From the NCBI GenBank assembly GCA_038236995.1, contig JBBRZE010000015.1:12369-76368 (forward strand): DNA of 64,000 nucleotides. The letters run 5' to 3'. Numbering within the stretch: position 1 is the stretch's first letter; each line of letters opens with the position of its first letter. The translations under genes were made by a program, and so were the position numbers. Source of the stretch: JAAFHB01 sp038236995 (GTDB lineage: Bacteria; Bacteroidota; Bacteroidia; Bacteroidales; Prolixibacteraceae). The notes below the pieces were generated by a model that was not told where the DNA came from, did not search any database, and was given only the letters and a program-made list of their open reading frames with translations. This document shows, in pieces, positions 28,029-35,965 of this stretch.

Positions 28029-28946
28029 ATGATTAAAAGATATTTATTTCTTATATTGATCGTGTTGATCACACTACATCTGTCTGCTCAGGAATGGGTG
28101 GCTCCTGCCGAAGAAGCAGTAAAGCTTAGTCCATTCGCTTTTAATGATTCCACACGCAAGGTGGGAGTGGACCTGTACAGTACCAATTGCAAGTCCTGCC
28201 ACGGTGATCCAGGGAAGAACAATGTGATTAATCTGGTTCCTGCACCCCCTGATATCGCTTCGGTCAGAATGCAAAGCAACACGGATGGTTCAATTCATTA
28301 CAAACTCACACAAGGAAAGGGTACAATGCCTTCATTTAAGAACACCATATCCTCAAGCGATCTCTGGCGTGTGATTTCATATATAAGGAGTTTTAACGAG
28401 AAATATGTTCAGGTAATTGATACGAAAATAAACATGGCTGGGACCGCTGCCTCCAATGTTAGAATTCTTGTTAGTTGGGTGAAAGACAAGAACCAGGTTC
28501 AGATGGATATTTCGGGAATGAAGGATCATAAAATACAACCTGTTGCAGGAGCTGAAGTGAAGTTATTTGCCAAAAGATATTTTGGGAATTTGTTGATTGA
28601 CGAAGCGCGCAATACTGATATTCAAGGTAAGGCGTTGTTTAATTTCCCTAAAGATCTGCCGGGCGATTCTGCCGGATTTGTGCAGCTTATTGCAAAGCTT
28701 TCTGATGAAGCTGCTTTTGGAGAGGCAAAAACCGATACAACACTTGCGATTGGTGTTCCCACCTATCGACCCCCGTTGAATGAACAACGGGCCATGTGGA
28801 ATGTTGTTCAGAAGACGCCGATCTGGTTGCTGCTTGCTTATACATTTACCGTGTTGGCAGTGTGGGGATTCATTTTTTACGTGTTATTGCAGGTCAGGGC
28901 AATATACAAGGCAGGAGAACGGAAAGAACCTGATACAATAAAATAA
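28029..28946 (+). CDS. membrane-anchored mono-haem cytochrome c
   Basis: 305 residues. A signal peptide (1-20, ending HLSA) precedes a class I cytochrome c domain with haem site CKSCH (Cys54, Cys57, His58) and likely axial Met100 (GKGTMPSF). A beta-rich middle domain (about 135-250) of unknown role follows, and a C-terminal membrane span (about 265-290, IWLLLAYTFTVLAVWGFIFYV) ends the protein. It could take electrons from the Fe-S/NrfD-like pair and pass them to the cytochrome c domain of oxidase subunit II. The middle domain is unusual for a simple electron carrier. Confidence 0.88.
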   Translation: MIKRYLFLILIVLITLHLSAQEWVAPAEEAVKLSPFAFNDSTRKVGVDLYSTNCKSCHGDPGKNNVINLVPAPPDIASVRMQSNTDGSIHYKLTQGKGTMPSFKNTISSSDLWRVISYIRSFNEKYVQVIDTKINMAGTAASNVRILVSWVKDKNQVQMDISGMKDHKIQPVAGAEVKLFAKRYFGNLLIDEARNTDIQGKALFNFPKDLPGDSAGFVQLIAKLSDEAAFGEAKTDTTLAIGVPTYRPPLNEQRAMWNVVQKTPIWLLLAYTFTVLAVWGFIFYVLLQVRAIYKAGERKEPDTIK

Positions 28947-28987
28947 TTTGATGATATATTTATTAATAGGCAATAAATTAGAATAAT

Positions 28988-29362
28988 ATGAAGAATCTGT
29001 CATTGATCGGGCGAATACTCTTCGCAATTCCATTTGCAATTTTCGGATTGAACCATTTATTCTTCCTCGATTTTTACATTGGAACGGTCTCTTCATTTAT
29101 TCCGCTTGGCCCTTACACAATTATTTTAACCGGAATATTTCTGATCCTTGCAAGTTTCAGTATTATTTTTAATAAATATATAAAGGTTTCTACGATTCTA
29201 TTGTCGGTCCTGCTACTGATTTTTATTCTGACCATTCATATCCCGGGTTTGTTTGATCCTGAAAAATGGCAATTTGCATTGATCGAATTATTGAAAGATA
29301 CCTCCTTGATGGGTGGCTCTTTAATGATTGCAGGTATGGTAATAGAAAATGAGAAAGCATAA
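28988..29362 (+). CDS. small DoxX-like membrane protein
   Basis: 124 residues with four predicted spans: LIGRILFAIPFAIFGLNHLF, then spans at about 45-62, 68-88 and 105-120. The length and the FAIFGLNHL-type first helix fit the DoxX/DoxD-like group. The role is unknown. It lies inside the oxidase operon, 41 bases after the cytochrome c gene and 19 bases before the SCO gene, so it may assist assembly or be a minor subunit. Confidence 0.7.
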   Translation: MKNLSLIGRILFAIPFAIFGLNHLFFLDFYIGTVSSFIPLGPYTIILTGIFLILASFSIIFNKYIKVSTILLSVLLLIFILTIHIPGLFDPEKWQFALIELLKDTSLMGGSLMIAGMVIENEKA

Positions 29363-29381
29363 AATTTAGTAATATATTTTA

Positions 29382-30167
29382 GTGATGAAAAAATTATTGA
29401 TGTTTTTATTAATGTATGTATTGATATTCAATACATATGCTCAATTGCCCATTAGTCCTGAGGTTGAGATTGGTATCGTTGAAAAGCTTGGTGATACAAT
29501 CCCTCTTGATCTGAAATTTTATAATGAGAAAAACGACACGGTTACGCTTGGCAGCATGATCACTAAACCAACAATTCTTTCATTCGTTTATTTTGACTGT
29601 CCTGGTTTATGCAGCCCATTGCTCGATGGAATTGCCGGTGTAGTGAGTAAAATGGATATGTCAATCGGAAAAGATTTCGACATTATCACGATTAGTTTTA
29701 ACACCAAGGATACTCCTGAAAAAGCGCGGCAGAAAAAGTTGAATTTCGTTCAGAAAATACAGGAGAAGGACCGTGCAAGCTGGTTTTATCTGACCGGAGA
29801 ATTGGAAAATATTCAGAAAATAACTGAAGCTGTTGGTTTTAGGTATAAACCAACCGGGCTCGATTTCGCTCATCCATCTACCATAATAATGATCAGTCCT
29901 CAAGGGAAGATAACGAGATATCTTTATGGAATTACTTTTCTCCCTTTTGATGTTAAAATGGCGATTGTTGAGTCTCAAAAAGGGCTTGTAAGACCCACAA
30001 GTAATAAACTACTTGACTATTGTTTTGCCTATGACTCTCAAAGCAAAGCTTATACATTACAATTTACGAGGTTAATCGGCACATTTATACTCATTATCGG
30101 GCTGTTTTTTGGTGCCTGGATACTAATTTCTGCAAAGAGAAAATCACCTAATGTTATAAAGGAATGA
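29382..30167 (+). CDS. SCO family copper chaperone / thiol-disulfide protein
   Basis: 261 residues with an N-terminal signal peptide or anchor (LMFLLMYVLIFNTYA). The thioredoxin-fold SCO1/SenC domain has Cu ligands Cys73 and Cys77 (FDCPGLC) and His164 (DFAHPST). A C-terminal membrane span (about 229-250, LIGTFILIIGLFFGAWILI) is an extra feature. SCO proteins insert copper into the CuA centre of oxidase subunit II. The stop overlaps the start of the subunit I gene by four bases (ATGA), indicating tight coupling. Confidence 0.95.
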   Translation: MMKKLLMFLLMYVLIFNTYAQLPISPEVEIGIVEKLGDTIPLDLKFYNEKNDTVTLGSMITKPTILSFVYFDCPGLCSPLLDGIAGVVSKMDMSIGKDFDIITISFNTKDTPEKARQKKLNFVQKIQEKDRASWFYLTGELENIQKITEAVGFRYKPTGLDFAHPSTIIMISPQGKITRYLYGITFLPFDVKMAIVESQKGLVRPTSNKLLDYCFAYDSQSKAYTLQFTRLIGTFILIIGLFFGAWILISAKRKSPNVIKE

Positions 30168-31786
30168 ACTACAATTCTTCACCAACTGCTCCGTTGAATT
30201 ACCTGAATCACAAAACAGGTCTTTGGTCGTGGCTGACTTCAACCGATCATAAACGGATTGGGTTGCTTTATATGTATTCCATCACAGTCTTCTTTTGCGC
30301 TGCAGCAGTATTGGGATTGCTGATGAAGATTGAAAAAATTGCGCCGGGACAAACCATCATGACCGCCCAGACCTACAATGGCATGTTTACTATTCACGGA
30401 ATCATTATGATTTTTATTGTAGTGATACCGGGACTGGCCGCCGTATTCGGGAACTTTTTTCTTCCCATCATGATTGGTGCAAAGGATGTCGCCTTTCCAA
30501 AGCTCAACCTTTTTTCGTGGTATATTTATATTACTGGTGCATGTCTTGGACTTTATTCGCAGTTCGCCAAAGGTCATGTACCCGATGCCGGCTGGACATT
30601 TTATGTCCCTTATAGTGCCGAGGTAAATTCGAATATCGTAATTGCGCTTACAGCCGCTTTTGTTTTAGGGTTTGCTTCGATTCTAACAGGGTTGAACTTT
30701 ATTGTTACGATTCATCGGATGCGGGCACCTGGCATGGGCTTTTTCAGGATGCCGCTTTTCCCGTGGTCACTTTATGCAACCGCATGGATTCAGTTGCTGG
30801 CTACCCCCATTATCGGGATTACATTACTGATGGTGATTGCAGAGCGGACATTACAAATAGGATTTTTTGACCCTGCGCTGGGAGGCGATCCCGTTCTTTA
30901 TCAGCATTTATTCTGGATATATTCTCATCCGGCTGTATATGTGATGATTTTACCAGCGATGGGCGTTGTTACCGAAATATTTCCGACTTTTAGTCAGAAA
31001 CCCGTATTTGGTTATGTCCCGATTGTCATTTCAAGTCTTGCTATTGCCTTGGTGGGTTACTTCGTATGGGGTCATCATATGTTTACTTCCGGGATGAGTT
31101 TCCAGGCTCGATGGTTTTTCTCATTTCTGACCTTTCTTGTAGCTATACCTAGTGCAATCAAAGTATTTAACTGGCTTTCAACAATGTATGGCGGTTCTAT
31201 TGATCTTAAACCTCCGCTTCTATATGCTATATCCTTTATCTTTCTCTTTACGATAGGGGGATTTACGGGGTTGTTACTTGGTTCGTTAGCGACTAATATT
31301 CAGACACACAATACCGATTTTGTGGTTGCACATTTCCATTATATTGTTTTCGGAGGGATGGGATTCGGCTTTTTTGCCGGTATTCATTATTGGTATCCGA
31401 AGATGTATGGCCGGATGTACAGCATAAAATGGGCAAATATCGCGTGGGCATTCGTCTTCACAGGGTTTAATGTCCTTTACTTCCCTATGTTTATTATGGG
31501 AATTCAAGGTATGCCTCGCCGGTATTTCGATTATGATCCTAAATTTCAAACGGGACAGATGATCTCATCGATTGGCGCATTTATCCTGATCATTGGTCTG
31601 ATCGGAATGATTTCAAATCTTGTATACCACCGACGGCGGGGTGCAATAGCCCCGGCTAATCCATGGCATGGCGTTACACTTGAGTGGCAGATTCCTTCAC
31701 CCCCTCCTCACGAAAATTTTGATGAAGTGCCCGTGATCACACGCGACCCGTATGTCTTCGATCATCCTTATACCAAATCCAAATAA
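30164..31786 (+). CDS. ctaD: cytochrome c oxidase subunit I, A2-type haem-copper oxidase
   Basis: 540 residues with twelve-span architecture. The CuB/haem histidines are in HPAVY and GHHMFTSG, and the low-spin haem histidine is in MFTIHGIIMIF. The D-channel glutamate position of A1 oxidases (HPEVY) is replaced: here it reads YSHPAVY with Tyr253-Ser254-His255, the YS motif of A2-type enzymes such as the Rhodothermus caa3 oxidase. It therefore pumps protons with the tyrosine/serine variant of the channel. It is in the operon with subunits III, IV and II downstream. Confidence 0.97.
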   Translation: MNYNSSPTAPLNYLNHKTGLWSWLTSTDHKRIGLLYMYSITVFFCAAAVLGLLMKIEKIAPGQTIMTAQTYNGMFTIHGIIMIFIVVIPGLAAVFGNFFLPIMIGAKDVAFPKLNLFSWYIYITGACLGLYSQFAKGHVPDAGWTFYVPYSAEVNSNIVIALTAAFVLGFASILTGLNFIVTIHRMRAPGMGFFRMPLFPWSLYATAWIQLLATPIIGITLLMVIAERTLQIGFFDPALGGDPVLYQHLFWIYSHPAVYVMILPAMGVVTEIFPTFSQKPVFGYVPIVISSLAIALVGYFVWGHHMFTSGMSFQARWFFSFLTFLVAIPSAIKVFNWLSTMYGGSIDLKPPLLYAISFIFLFTIGGFTGLLLGSLATNIQTHNTDFVVAHFHYIVFGGMGFGFFAGIHYWYPKMYGRMYSIKWANIAWAFVFTGFNVLYFPMFIMGIQGMPRRYFDYDPKFQTGQMISSIGAFILIIGLIGMISNLVYHRRRGAIAPANPWHGVTLEWQIPSPPPHENFDEVPVITRDPYVFDHPYTKSK

Positions 31787-31798
31787 AACCAAAGATTT

Positions 31799-32410
31799 AT
31801 GTCGACAACCGAACACAGCGAATACATCGATAGCGATACTGGCAAAATGGGTATGTGGTTATTCCTTTTTACTGAACTCTTCCTTTTTGGTGGCCTTTTT
31901 ATCGTTTATGCGGTGATGCGTTCGAAATACTCCGCAGATTTTCACCACGCCGCACTCGAACTCAATGCTTTTATCGGAGCGACCAATACCGTCGTGCTGC
32001 TCGTGAGTAGTATGACGGTGGCCATGTCATTAACAGCCATCCAGAAGAATCGGCCAAATTTGGCTATTGGCTTTATATTTATCACACTGATTCTTGCCGG
32101 AGTATTTATGACGAATAAATATTTTGAATGGGGACATAAGTTTTCCCTGCACCTCTATCCGGGATCTGATGTAATGAAAAGTCTTCCTCACGGCGAAATC
32201 ATGTTTTTTGGTCTTTATTATATGATGACCGGTTTACATGCCTTGCATGTTATCATCGGAGGTGTACTCTTAACCATTGTTATGGTTAGATTGAAAACAG
32301 GGAAGATAAATCAGCAACACTATTTATTGCAGGAAAACGGTGCACTATACTGGCATCTTGTTGATTTAATCTGGATTTTCCTTTTCCCATTACTGTACCT
32401 GATTACTTAA
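31799..32410 (+). CDS. ctaE: cytochrome c oxidase subunit III
   Basis: 203 residues with five membrane spans, the short bacterial form of subunit III. It has MGMWLFLFTELFLFGGLF at the start, FFGLYYMMTGLHALHVIIGG in the middle, and YWHLVDLIWIFLFPLLYL at the end, all family hallmarks. It stabilises proton pumping by subunit I. It starts 12 bases after the subunit I stop. Confidence 0.96.
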   Translation: MSTTEHSEYIDSDTGKMGMWLFLFTELFLFGGLFIVYAVMRSKYSADFHHAALELNAFIGATNTVVLLVSSMTVAMSLTAIQKNRPNLAIGFIFITLILAGVFMTNKYFEWGHKFSLHLYPGSDVMKSLPHGEIMFFGLYYMMTGLHALHVIIGGVLLTIVMVRLKTGKINQQHYLLQENGALYWHLVDLIWIFLFPLLYLIT

Positions 32411-32427
32411 TTCAAAGATTTATTCGA

Positions 32428-32712
32428 ATGAAGAACCACGAAGATCATACCTCCAGCTATTCGCTGAACCTGACAGTGTTGCTTATACTGCTGATTCTGA
32501 CAACTATTTCTGTGCTTGCGGTGAAATTCCATTTGGGAGCTTTTACCGTGGCGGTTGCCCTGATAATTGCATCAGTCAAAGTGGCAATTGTGCTGACATA
32601 TTTTATGCACCTCAAATTCGAAGACCTTTTATTAAGATTGATGGTAGGAGGCGTATTTCTTTTGTTCACGATAGTTGTCGTGATCACTTTCATTGATTAC
32701 TATTTCAGATAA
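32428..32712 (+). CDS. cytochrome c oxidase subunit IV (prokaryotic COX4)
   Basis: 94 residues with three membrane spans. ASVKVAIVLTYFMHLKFED is the typical signature of prokaryotic COX4 (CyoD/CtaF-like) small subunits. It probably aids assembly or stability of the oxidase. It lies between subunits III and II with gaps of 17 and 11 bases. Confidence 0.9.
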   Translation: MKNHEDHTSSYSLNLTVLLILLILTTISVLAVKFHLGAFTVAVALIIASVKVAIVLTYFMHLKFEDLLLRLMVGGVFLLFTIVVVITFIDYYFR

Positions 32713-32723
32713 TTTCCTAAGAT

Positions 32724-33659
32724 ATGGAAACAGCATTTTCCGGGGCATCCAATTTAGCCGCAGGGGTTGACAAGGCATTTATTATTATCTTGTCAATCTC
32801 CTTTATTATTACGTTCGCGATAGTTGTTTTGATCATCTATACACTTATCCGTTTCTCACGTAAAAAAGAGAAAAATCCCCGTCAATTTACCGGAAACACA
32901 AAACTTGAAATTGTGTGGACAATAATTCCGCTTATTATTGTATTGGTGATGTTTTATTATGGATGGAAAGGATTTTCGCCCATGCGTGATGTTCCTGCTG
33001 ATGCGATGCAGATTAAAGCTATTGGCCGTATGTGGGAATGGAGTTTCGATTACGGGGACGGCAAAATTTCAAAAGACCTTGTGATCCCTTACAACCGGAA
33101 TGTAAAATTAAATCTTTTCTCCGAAGATGTTAATCATGGTTTATTTATCCCCGCATTCAGGGTGAAAGAGGACGTGATTCCTGGATATAACAATTATCTT
33201 TGGTTCAGACCGATACTAAAAGGGCAATTTGATATTTATTGTACCGATTACTGTGGTTTGGCACATTCAGGTATGGTTGCGAAAGCGATAGTGGTCGACA
33301 GTCTGGATTATGAAAAATGGTTTGTTGATTTAAAAGCAACGGGCAATATTCCTGATCATCCCGGTCTTGCACTCCTTAGAGCTAATGCCTGTCTGACTTG
33401 TCATTCACTTGACGGTTCTAAAATTATAGGTCCTTCATTTAAGGGACTTTATGGTTCCAAAAGAGTTGTCATTACAGATCAGGGCGAAAAAACGGTTGAA
33501 GCTTTCGACGATTATATAAAAAATTCGATCATAGACCCTAATGCAGAAGTAGTAAAAGGGTTCAATAAAGGATTGATGCAGCCGTATAAGGATGTAATAA
33601 AAGGTGAAGACCTTGATAAAATTGTTGATTATTTTAGAAAAGCAAGTGAGCAAAAATAA
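32724..33659 (+). CDS. ctaC: cytochrome c oxidase subunit II with fused cytochrome c (caa3 type)
   Basis: 311 residues. Two membrane spans (about 16-42 and 68-88) are followed by a cupredoxin domain with the CuA ligands His138 (DVNHGLFIPAF), Cys173, Cys177, His181 and Met184. A C-terminal class I cytochrome c domain has CLTCH (Cys223, Cys226, His227). The fused haem domain makes this a caa3-type enzyme, so electrons enter through its own haem c. No lipoprotein signal is visible. Subunit II comes after I, III and IV, the reverse of the most common order. The end overlaps the following haem O synthase gene. Confidence 0.96.
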   Translation: METAFSGASNLAAGVDKAFIIILSISFIITFAIVVLIIYTLIRFSRKKEKNPRQFTGNTKLEIVWTIIPLIIVLVMFYYGWKGFSPMRDVPADAMQIKAIGRMWEWSFDYGDGKISKDLVIPYNRNVKLNLFSEDVNHGLFIPAFRVKEDVIPGYNNYLWFRPILKGQFDIYCTDYCGLAHSGMVAKAIVVDSLDYEKWFVDLKATGNIPDHPGLALLRANACLTCHSLDGSKIIGPSFKGLYGSKRVVITDQGEKTVEAFDDYIKNSIIDPNAEVVKGFNKGLMQPYKDVIKGEDLDKIVDYFRKASEQK

Positions 33660-34521
33660 ATTGAATCAGTATATGTCTGTTGTTGTCCGATTGACCCGGA
33701 TCAGACTATCATTGATGGTCTCCATTTCGGCAATGACGGGATATTTTTTAACCGGAAGTTCACCAACCTGGGCTCTGATGCTGATGTTTGGCGGTGTCTT
33801 TTTTCTGGCAGCAGGAACTTCTGTTTTAAACCAGGTTCAGGAATGTCGGCGCGATGCATTGATGAAAAGGACTGCGGCTCGGCCAATTCCAGCCGGAGAA
33901 ATCTCACGTCCTGTCGCTACACTGATTTCCATTCTGTTGATTGTCGGTGGAACAGTGCTGCTGAGTCTGAATGGCTGGATTCCAATGGCGCTGGGTCTTT
34001 CGAATATTGTGTTCTATAACCTGATATATACACCTTTAAAGAGTCGTAGTTGGCTCGCAATCATTCCTGGTGCTTTTGTGGGAGCTGTTCCGCCGTTAAT
34101 TGGCTGGACATCGGCAGGGTTTTATATCTTGCACCCCAACGCTCAATTTGTGGCCATCTTCGTTTTTCTTTGGCAGATCCCTCATTTCTGGTTGTTGATG
34201 ATTAAATATGGGAAAGAGTACGAAACAGCCGGATTCTCCTCGATCTCCAAAATGTTGAACGAGCGACAGATTAAATTGGTGGTTTTCTATTGGGGGGTGA
34301 TCACCTCCTTATTTCTAATGCTGTTCCCATTCTTCGGGTTTAGCTTCAAACCATTGCTGTTAGGCTTTTTAATAGGGATTAATTTCCTGTTTGTATCATT
34401 ATTCCACCGTTACCTTTTCAGGGACAGAAGTTCAAAAACGATCCGCAAAGCCTTTATTTTAATCAATACGTATGCAATGGTCGTTTTTCTGTTCTTAGTG
34501 ATTAATGCGTTTATATCCTGA
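33646..34521 (+). CDS. ctaB: protoheme IX farnesyltransferase (haem O synthase), UbiA family
   Basis: About 291 residues with nine membrane spans. UbiA-family sites are NQVQECRRDALMKRTAARPIP near residue 65 and the second aspartate-rich loop near LLMIKYGKEYETAGF. It would farnesylate haem b to haem O for the oxidase. I chose GTG 33646 (with GAAAAG upstream), overlapping the subunit II stop by 14 bases; ATG 33673 is the alternative. The first aspartate motif reads E at a position where D is usual. No haem A synthase gene (ctaA) is in the operon. Confidence 0.88.
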   Translation: MSKNKLNQYMSVVVRLTRIRLSLMVSISAMTGYFLTGSSPTWALMLMFGGVFFLAAGTSVLNQVQECRRDALMKRTAARPIPAGEISRPVATLISILLIVGGTVLLSLNGWIPMALGLSNIVFYNLIYTPLKSRSWLAIIPGAFVGAVPPLIGWTSAGFYILHPNAQFVAIFVFLWQIPHFWLLMIKYGKEYETAGFSSISKMLNERQIKLVVFYWGVITSLFLMLFPFFGFSFKPLLLGFLIGINFLFVSLFHRYLFRDRSSKTIRKAFILINTYAMVVFLFLVINAFIS

Positions 34522-34532
34522 AAAGAATCGGT

Positions 34533-35639
34533 TTACTCTTCCTGGGGACTAAGTTGCTGAACAATCTTAAACTCCGAAAGAAATTCTCCGGCGATTACCC
34601 TGATAACTGTATAAACCGGAATAGCTAAGATCATTCCCGGAATTCCACCTATACCACCTGCCATAAGAATTACGAGAAAGATCTCCAATGGATGAGCCTT
34701 CACACTGTTTGAGTATATCACCGTCTGGAAGACCATATTATCGATAAACTGAACCAACATAACGACAATAACGACCCAAAACAACAATGGAAGCGTGACC
34801 TCTGTGAAACTTGAATTCAGATTATTCGCTACTGCAACAACAAGTCCGAATAATGCACCAATCCACGGTCCGATATAGGGGATCACGTTCAGTATTCCCG
34901 CAAAAACTCCGACTACTACAGCGTGCCTAAATCCCATCCCTGCAATTGTAAACCCAATTATCGACAAAGTCATGACGCCAAGGATCTGGAGCAACATCCC
35001 AATCATGTACCTCTTCAACAATCTGCTAATATTATCCATGGCTTTCGAAACGCGTGATTCATATTTCACAGGAGCCAATACAAGGATCCAGTTTCCGAAA
35101 AGACCTTCCTCTTTAAGGAAAAAGAACAGGATAAACGAAACAGAAAAGATCATCAGAAAGATATTTCCCAGGATAGAGGCTACCGACCCAAACAGACGGC
35201 TTACTTCGCTTACATTAAGAAACCCCCGAAGTTGTGCTTCGAGATAGGTTTCGAGACTTACATCTCCTGGTATATTTGGAGTAAACTGAGGGAAATTGAT
35301 CTGTAACTGATTCAGTGCATCGTCAAGATATTTGATCACCTCAGATACATTAATTGTTGATAGCTGGTTTACTTCCGTTACCACGAGAGGTATTAAAATC
35401 CTAAAGAAAGTGATCAGTCCGAGCCAGAGTGTAAGCAGCGTGAGGAATGCCGCAGCCGTCTTGCCAATATGAAACCTTCGGTACCTGATCTTATGATACT
35501 TGCTTACAAGTGGTCGTCCAATTAATGCAAGAACTGCAGCAATAAGAATATAGGTGACGATGTAGCTGAAGTAGTACACTAGAAATCCAAAAAGTACTAC
35601 TGCCAAAGCGACAATGATGTTTTTAATACGCTGATCCAT
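34533..35639 (-). CDS. AI-2E family transporter (PerM/YdiK-like)
   Basis: 368 residues with about eight membrane spans. The family pattern is an N-terminal pair of spans, a soluble stretch (about 80-155), then conserved helices with LQILGVMTLSIIGFTIAGMGFRHAVVVGVFAGILNVIPYIGPWIGA and a C-terminal GGIGGIPGMILAIPVYTVIRV. Members export AI-2 in some enteric bacteria, but most are uncharacterised permeases or Na+/H+ antiporter-like proteins. It is convergent with the haem O synthase gene, 11 bases apart, with no terminator seen between them. Confidence 0.9.
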   Translation of the reverse strand: MDQRIKNIIVALAVVLFGFLVYYFSYIVTYILIAAVLALIGRPLVSKYHKIRYRRFHIGKTAAAFLTLLTLWLGLITFFRILIPLVVTEVNQLSTINVSEVIKYLDDALNQLQINFPQFTPNIPGDVSLETYLEAQLRGFLNVSEVSRLFGSVASILGNIFLMIFSVSFILFFFLKEEGLFGNWILVLAPVKYESRVSKAMDNISRLLKRYMIGMLLQILGVMTLSIIGFTIAGMGFRHAVVVGVFAGILNVIPYIGPWIGALFGLVVAVANNLNSSFTEVTLPLLFWVVIVVMLVQFIDNMVFQTVIYSNSVKAHPLEIFLVILMAGGIGGIPGMILAIPVYTVIRVIAGEFLSEFKIVQQLSPQEE

Positions 35640-35716
35640 ACAACTGATAATTAATCAATCAAACATACAATTATTAGTTCATATTACAAAGTCGACCGTA
35701 TAACTCTTTCAGAAAT

Positions 35717-35887
35717 TCAAGATTTTTTAATTGAAACATTTGGGAAGGATTTCCAAAGTTGGAAGATGATTTCCTGGAAATTGTCTTCCCTCTCCGAATT
35801 ATTCCGAAAGTAGATAAGATTGACTTTATGTAAGATCCCCTGATAGTTTGAAAGTATTTCAAGAAATTCTTCCTTCAACGACTCCAT
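35717..35887 (-). pseudogene. truncated ECF sigma factor, region 2 only
   Basis: The reading frame from ATG (complement of 35885-35887) runs for 56 codons to TGA at 35717. It contains LHKVNLIYFRNNSEREDNFQ and EIIFQLWKSFPN, which is sigma region 2 of ECF factors (the interface with RNA polymerase). After SFPN the family similarity ends and the frame stops within seven codons. Regions 2.4 and 4, needed for promoter recognition, are absent. The following bases do not restore a sigma-like frame. It is best read as a remnant of a deleted regulator gene. The remainder of the 35640-35965 gap holds only the tex promoter. Confidence 0.7.
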
Positions 35888-35952
35888 ATGTAAACGGTTT
35901 CTAATAAAGTAACACGAAGGTGAGATTTATTACAAAAAAACTGAATTCTTAC

Positions 35953-35960
35953 TAAATTTG
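35953..35960 (+). promoter_or_regulatory. TAAATTTG -7 box of tex
   Basis: Perfect TAnnTTTG only five bases before the tex ATG at 35966. The transcript start would fall at or next to the ATG, so the mRNA may be leaderless. No -33 element was clear. Confidence 0.55.
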
Positions 35961-35965
35961 CGTCT

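Noticed and set aside
33604..33672. ATG at 33604 as the start of haem O synthase.
   Set aside because: It would lie 56 bases inside the subunit II gene and add residues unlike the family; GTG 33646 or ATG 33673 fits better.
25218..34521. Standard alternative complex III operon.
   Set aside because: No pentahaem ActA, no large ActB with molybdopterin-like domain, and no ActD/E/F-type genes; only B-like and C-like parts are present.
35674..35862. 62-codon minus-strand frame before tex.
   Set aside because: It is out of frame with the sigma-factor remnant, which explains the region better.
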